Source of the DNA: Neobacillus niacini | GTDB lineage: Bacteria; Bacillota; Bacilli; Bacillales; Cytobacillaceae | Length of the DNA: 64,000 nucleotides | Direction: 5' to 3' | NCBI RefSeq assembly: GCF_019749295.1 | Contig: NZ_JACWFG010000002.1 | Location: 82,905-146,904, forward strand | Shown: piece after piece, positions 59,762 to 64,000 of the stretch | Position numbering within the stretch: the first letter of the stretch is position 1 | Layout: each line of letters starts with the position of its first letter | The notes under the pieces: generated by a model | Told to the model about the DNA's origin: nothing | What the model saw: the letters and a program-made list of their open reading frames with translations, nothing else | Databases searched by the model: none | Made by a program: the position numbers and the translations under genes

Positions 59762-62700
59762 TTATCCTTTATAGGTATACCATGCATTCTGAATTCCTGT
59801 TTCTTTTCCGTCTATCGTCCAGGTAATTGGATTAGCAATTGTTGATAGTCCCTCTGCATTTGCCGCTACGCTTTTTGTTTGTGTTGGTTTCGTCACTTTT
59901 ATAACGGCTGACTGTTTGGAAACTGATTTTCCTTCACTATCCTTTGCATATACCTTTACTCGATAATCCCCGGCTTCTTTTGGTGTCCATTTTAACGTCT
60001 TACTGCTTGAATATGGGTAAGTTGCTACTTTTGTTGTTCCTTTATAGACATACCAAGCATATTTGACTCCATTCCCCTTTCCGTCTACCGTCCAGGTAAT
60101 GGGTTTATCAACCGTTGATGTATCCTTAATATTTGCCGTTACGCTATTGATTTTGACAGAATTCACTGTTATAACAACGGACTGTCTAGAAACCGATTTT
60201 CCTTCACTATCCTTTGCATAGACTTTTACCCGATAGTCCCCGGCTTCTTTTGGTGTCCATTTTAGTGTCTTACTGCTTGAATATGGGTAAGTCGCCACTT
60301 TTGTTGTTCCTTTATAAACATACCAAGCATACTTGACTCCATTCCCGTTTCCGTCTACCGTCCAGGTAATCGGTGTATCTACCGTTGTTGAACCCTTAAT
60401 ATTTGCCGTTACACTATTGATTTTGACAGGATTGGTCACTTTTATAACAACGGACTGTTTAGAAACCGATTTTCCTTCACTATCCTTTGCATAGACCTTT
60501 ACCCGATAGTCCCCGCCTTCCTTGGGTGTCCATTTTAACGTCTTATTGCTTGAATATGGATAAGTTGCCACTTTTGTTGTTCCTTTATAAACATACCAAG
60601 CATATTTGACTCCATTCCCGTTTCCGTCTACCGTCCAGGTAATCGGTGTATCTACCGTTGTTGAACCCTTAATATTTGCCGTTACACTATTGATTTTGAC
60701 AGGATTAGTCACTTTTATAACAGCTGACTGTTTGGAAACTGATTTTCCTTCACTATCCTTTGCATAGACCTTTACCCGATAGTCTCCGCCTTCCTTGGGC
60801 GTCCATTTTAACGTCTTACTGCTTGAATATGGGTAAGTTGCCACTTTCGTTGTCCCTTTATAGACATACCAGGCATACGTGACCCCTGTTCCGTCTACCG
60901 TCCAGGTAATCGGTGTATCTACCGTTGTTGGCCCCTTAACATTTGCCGTTACACTATTGATTTCAAGTAGTTTTTCTCTATCCCCACTTATTTTTACATT
61001 ATCAATATACACCCCATTATATGTTATAGAGGAATCTGTAACGATTCCAAATCTCATTTTAAAATTACTTACTCCATATGAATGATCTAATGTAATAGAT
61101 TTGTTTCTCCAACTTGGTTGGTTTCCTGTTGCGGTGTCTTTAACTGTCCAAGTTTGTCCACCATCCTTACTCACTTCCACCCGAGAGTAATCCCAGCTAT
61201 TCTCTAATTCCAACCATTGATCCCATGAAACATTAATTAACGATTTGACACCTGTTAAATCAATAGTTGGTGATTCTATATAACTCTGTTCACCACTATT
61301 ATAAGAACCATTAAGATTTGTTCCCCACACTTTTGTTACACTGCTTGTTGGCCCGATTGTCGGCGTTCCCCATTCCCAAGAAGAGTTACTAGTGCCCGTT
61401 TTACTATACCGACCAGTATCCTTTTCGAAGTCTTCTAGGTAAATATCAACAAGTTCGTTAGAATTTAGCATCCACCCTAAATCGATTCTAGGCTTCGTAA
61501 TACCATTTGTATCTCTGACAGGTTTCCCAGTATTTTCAAGCATTTGGGCGATTTCATCTACTGATGCATTGGGATACTTTTCTTTTATCACTGCCCAGGC
61601 CCCAGTAACATGAGGAGCTGCCATAGAAGTCCCTGACTTATACCCAAACCCGCCACCATTGATAGATGAATTGATAAAATATCCAGGTGCTAATAAATCT
61701 ATGAAACTAGCACTATTTGAAAAATAAGTAACGTTATCACTATTATCTGTAGCACCTACTGTAACTGCTGTTTCAATACATCCCGGAGCACCAACAGAAT
61801 CTTTATAAGATTCATTTCCTGAAGAAATTACAGTTGCTATTCCTATCGACTTTAAATTATCAATAATACCTTTTCTAGGATCACTACACGTACTGTAGTA
61901 CCTCCCACCACCTAGACTCATATTAACGGCGGAAATCTTTATTTCAGAACTTAATTCATAAACTCTTTCTAAGGCACGTATCTGATCAGAGGAGTAACTC
62001 ATAGCACAAGGTGCACCATTACACTGATAGGAGGGAAATTTAGAAAAAACTTTTATTGCAATAATGTTAGCATCCTTAGCAACGCCTGAGAAGCTTTCTC
62101 CATTACCTGCAGCGATCCCCGCAACATGTGTGCCATGCCCACAGCCACTAAGTCCTGAACAATCTAGCCCTGAATTTATTTCGACTGATTGAGAAACACC
62201 GCTTGGACATAACGATTCAATACCAGAGTAATAATTATTCGTTGAATAACATGCCTCAGAGATTACCTTTCCTGCCAAAAAAGAATGACTTTTATCAACG
62301 CCTGTGTCAAGAATAGCAACGGCTTGACCTTCACCTGTAAAACCTTGTGACCAAGCTGCATCTGCATTTATTACATTTGTGCTTTCAGCTAAGCTTGGGA
62401 AATCAATACTATTCCCTTTTTCCTTTGTATTCATTTGTTGGTCATTTACGGCACTTTCCTTTTCTAGTGGCAGACCTACTAGCATAGGGATATCTTCAAC
62501 AATACTTTTTACATTTGGATTTTTATGTAAAGCATCTAATCCATTCTCATCTACCTCAAGGGTAATATATGGTACTGTCTTAAAAGTTTTTACTGACTTT
62601 GCTTGTTCTGGTAATATACTCATTAAATCTTCTTTTACAGAATCTTGAACAGTCTCAATTTGTTTTCGTTGTTTTGATTTACTCTCTTTTGCTAGTTTCC

Positions 62701-62959
62701 CTTCGGGTTGAAAAGAGGTATTAAGCTCAATAATGACCTTAATAATTTTCTTATTTTTGTATTTACTTTTTAAGCTTTGAACCTCTTGACTCTTTTGCTC
62801 AGAAAATACATCCTGATTTTTTAAGACCACCATTTGTTGGGTAGCAGTCTCTTCTAGTGGTACCTCTTCTTTTTTAATTGTTTCAGCCCACACGTTTGGA
62901 GCTACTAAACTAGAAAACAACAATAAAATTACTACAATCTTCAATAACTTACTAGACAT
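59762..62959 (-). CDS. Secreted S8 subtilisin-like protease with tandem C-terminal repeats
   Basis: The 1065-residue secreted protein has a signal peptide (LLKIVVILLLFSSLVA, cleavage near VWA), a propeptide to ~195 and an S8 domain with catalytic Asp218 in AILDTGVDKSH, His275 in GCGHGTHVAG and Ser near 455 in SGTSMAAPHVTGAW. Extra Cys residues (near 237, 251, 267, 273 and others) suggest disulfides, unusual for bacillar subtilisins. A jelly-roll region follows, then four repeats of about 90 residues (WYVYKGTTKVATYPYSS, then YRVKVYAKDSEGKSVS). A fifth copy stops half-way at NAWYTYKG, so the C-terminus looks truncated. No sortase motif is present. Confidence 0.92.
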   Translation of the reverse strand: MSSKLLKIVVILLLFSSLVAPNVWAETIKKEEVPLEETATQQMVVLKNQDVFSEQKSQEVQSLKSKYKNKKIIKVIIELNTSFQPEGKLAKESKSKQRKQIETVQDSVKEDLMSILPEQAKSVKTFKTVPYITLEVDENGLDALHKNPNVKSIVEDIPMLVGLPLEKESAVNDQQMNTKEKGNSIDFPSLAESTNVINADAAWSQGFTGEGQAVAILDTGVDKSHSFLAGKVISEACYSTNNYYSGIESLCPSGVSQSVEINSGLDCSGLSGCGHGTHVAGIAAGNGESFSGVAKDANIIAIKVFSKFPSYQCNGAPCAMSYSSDQIRALERVYELSSEIKISAVNMSLGGGRYYSTCSDPRKGIIDNLKSIGIATVISSGNESYKDSVGAPGCIETAVTVGATDNSDNVTYFSNSASFIDLLAPGYFINSSINGGGFGYKSGTSMAAPHVTGAWAVIKEKYPNASVDEIAQMLENTGKPVRDTNGITKPRIDLGWMLNSNELVDIYLEDFEKDTGRYSKTGTSNSSWEWGTPTIGPTSSVTKVWGTNLNGSYNSGEQSYIESPTIDLTGVKSLINVSWDQWLELENSWDYSRVEVSKDGGQTWTVKDTATGNQPSWRNKSITLDHSYGVSNFKMRFGIVTDSSITYNGVYIDNVKISGDREKLLEINSVTANVKGPTTVDTPITWTVDGTGVTYAWYVYKGTTKVATYPYSSSKTLKWTPKEGGDYRVKVYAKDSEGKSVSKQSAVIKVTNPVKINSVTANIKGSTTVDTPITWTVDGNGNGVKYAWYVYKGTTKVATYPYSSNKTLKWTPKEGGDYRVKVYAKDSEGKSVSKQSVVIKVTNPVKINSVTANIKGSTTVDTPITWTVDGNGNGVKYAWYVYKGTTKVATYPYSSSKTLKWTPKEAGDYRVKVYAKDSEGKSVSRQSVVITVNSVKINSVTANIKDTSTVDKPITWTVDGKGNGVKYAWYVYKGTTKVATYPYSSSKTLKWTPKEAGDYRVKVYAKDSEGKSVSKQSAVIKVTKPTQTKSVAANAEGLSTIANPITWTIDGKETGIQNAWYTYKG

Positions 62960-63332
62960 ACACACACCCGCTTCAATTTTATACTTCCATATAGTTCCAT
63001 AATAATAGTACCACAGGACTATACATAATTGATATTCCCAAAATTTGTTTTTGATGATTGTTACCTTTCTTTGGATTAGAAGTTAAAAAGGCCAATCCAG
63101 ATAACATTTTCCATTTTCAAATTTATCCTTAACTACATCCCGCTTTGTTTCACTTGAATACACGTGTTTGCCCACGCAAAAAAACCTCCGATTTAGTACT
63201 TTTAATCAGGGTACCTACCATTTCTACTTTATATTGCCATTATGATTGGCACCGTTATTCTAAGTGCAGCTCTGACTGTACTTGCCAACTCTATTTAGTT
63301 TTTTTTCTTATACTATCAATTAATAAATAACT
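62960..63332. other. Region upstream of the S8 protease
   Basis: No gene is recognised. The promoter for the protease should lie within the first ~100 bases. Scattered T-runs occur near 63300 and no conserved repeat was seen. Confidence 0.35.
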
Positions 63333-63357
63333 AGGATGTTAACAAAGTTAACATCCT
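63333..63357. terminator. Bidirectional terminator-like hairpin, no adjacent gene
   Basis: An 11-bp stem AGGATGTTAAC / GTTAACATCCT with a 3-base loop is followed by TTTT on the plus strand. No intact gene ends here on either strand. Confidence 0.65.
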
Positions 63358-63416
63358 TTTCCGTCACTTCTTCTCTCTCCTTTCTGAGTAGATAAATTTC
63401 AAATTTATGGAGCAAA

Positions 63417-63602
63417 TTTCAACAAATATTGTTCTCATTTTGCTCTAGTAAGCTTATCATAATAGGAAAAAATGCATTTTTAATCAAACGTTTGATTAAC
63501 CTTAAATGAACTAATTAATCGTTTGATTAGAATCTCGGGGGGAGCCTTGATATCAAGGCGTTTAACAAGAAAATGGGGTGTTATTAAGTAATAAGATTGT
63601 CG
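63417..63602. repeat. MITE-like element, copy E
   Basis: Left end TTTCAACAAATATT, internal TAATCAAACGTTTGATTA (63481-63498) and CTAATTAATCGTTTGATTAG (63511-63530), right end near GATTGTCGA (63595-63603). The layout is as in copy A. A degenerate GTGACAGG-type unit (ACTCGGGGAATGATAGGAAC, 63661-63680) follows. Confidence 0.65.
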
Positions 63603-63886
63603 AGGACAAGAACCATTCTTTACATCCTCTTCCACGTTTAATAAAATTCCAGGTAAAAGTACTCGGGGAATGATAGGAACTGGAAATTTACTTTCAACTA
63701 TCTATCTAAATACTATTTTTAGGTGTCTACTTTCATATATTTCAACCTCTTTATCATAATACCCTATAAAGGGTACTACCAATTTACCACAAAATATAAG
63801 ATAGGTACTTTAAGCAATTTATCTCTACTAAAATACTAATTGATTACCTAACTTTTACCATTCTTTATATATTAAGTCCAAAAATA

Positions 63887-63914
63887 GGGTGCACCAAGTT
63901 AGTATGGTGCACCC
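63887..63914 (-). terminator. Terminator for the gene entering at the right edge
   Basis: A 9-bp stem GGGTGCACC / GGTGCACCC with a 10-base loop is followed by TATTTTT on the minus strand, 22 bases after the stop at 63936. Confidence 0.75.
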
Positions 63915-63935
63915 TCTCTGAAATTCTATTATTAC

Positions 63936-64000
63936 CTATGGTTTGTAGATGAAGTTAAATCCACCAGATATTTTCACTGCCGTGATTTTCTTCGGTGATA
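63936..64000 (-). CDS. C-terminal end of a protein extending beyond the window
   Basis: The last 20 codons of a minus-strand gene read KITAVKISGGFNFIYKP and stop at 63936, close to a terminator as a real gene end would be. Too short to assign a family. Confidence 0.5.
   Translation of the reverse strand, partial: SPKKITAVKISGGFNFIYKP

Noticed and set aside
63417..63602. The TAATCAAACGTTTGATTA palindromes as cre sites
   Set aside because: The centre is ACGT with TCAAA/TTTGA arms, not the AAGCGCTT or AANCGNTT core, and they travel with repeat ends, not with sugar genes.

Overview
The sequence looks like a chromosome segment of a low-GC, Gram-positive, spore-former-type Bacillaceae (Bacillus/Neobacillus-like). 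The supporting signs are AGGAGG ribosome sites with frequent TTG/GTG starts, lipoprotein-type solute-binding proteins, cre-like sites, YesL/LplB/LplC-type transport genes, a ComK-family protein and Rho-independent terminators. No rRNA or tRNA gene was recognised. Species cannot be fixed from the window alone.

Region 1 (1-16.4 kb) is carbohydrate uptake and breakdown. A maltose-type binding protein precedes a large, cut-off, probable enzyme. A membrane-anchored AraC-type regulator stands before an oligosaccharide operon read leftward: YesL-like protein, two LplB/LplC permeases, lipoprotein, two Gfo/Idh/MocA oxidoreductases and a HAD hydrolase. An MgtC-like protein, a collapsed oxidoreductase pseudogene and a GH95 alpha-fucosidase follow. 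Region 2 (16.4-18.5 kb) holds Pth2, an APH-type kinase and dispersed repeats.

Region 3 (18.5-35.5 kb) is a mannoside locus. A LacI regulator is divergent from a sugar ABC transporter. Behind the transporter come GH13, DUF1861, GH130, a terminator, then GH2 beta-mannosidase, a zinc dehydrogenase, an MFS carrier, a ROK kinase and mannose-6-phosphate isomerase. A reasonable reading is import of mannose-containing oligosaccharides, phosphorolysis and hydrolysis inside the cell, and entry of mannose as fructose-6-phosphate. The transporter, regulator and two small kinases lie between two inverted ~220-bp blocks of hairpin repeats.

Region 4 (35.8-47 kb) is surface and regulation. It has an ADP-ribosylglycohydrolase, a GNAT-fold protein, an operon of three secreted helical proteins with their own signal peptidase I, a truncated sigma factor, a PPC/FN3 surface protein, a histidine kinase, an intact sigma factor, a ComK-family protein and a small XRE protein.

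Region 5 (47-64 kb) is accessory. It includes replication-type genes outside any visible prophage (helix-turn-helix initiators, a helicase loader, a DnaB-like helicase), an aminotransferase, a GAF membrane protein, a REP-associated tyrosine transposase, two copies of a small amphipathic-peptide module, a PAS protein with a palindromic operator and a large S8 protease with near-identical repeats. Remnants of GH78, VanZ and a secreted protein are also present. Five copies of a palindrome-rich, MITE-like element and two families of REP-like units are scattered here and at 17 kb. The best candidates for something undescribed are the secreted-helix/signal-peptidase operon, the duplicated small-peptide module and the repeat families that may be moved by the REP transposase.
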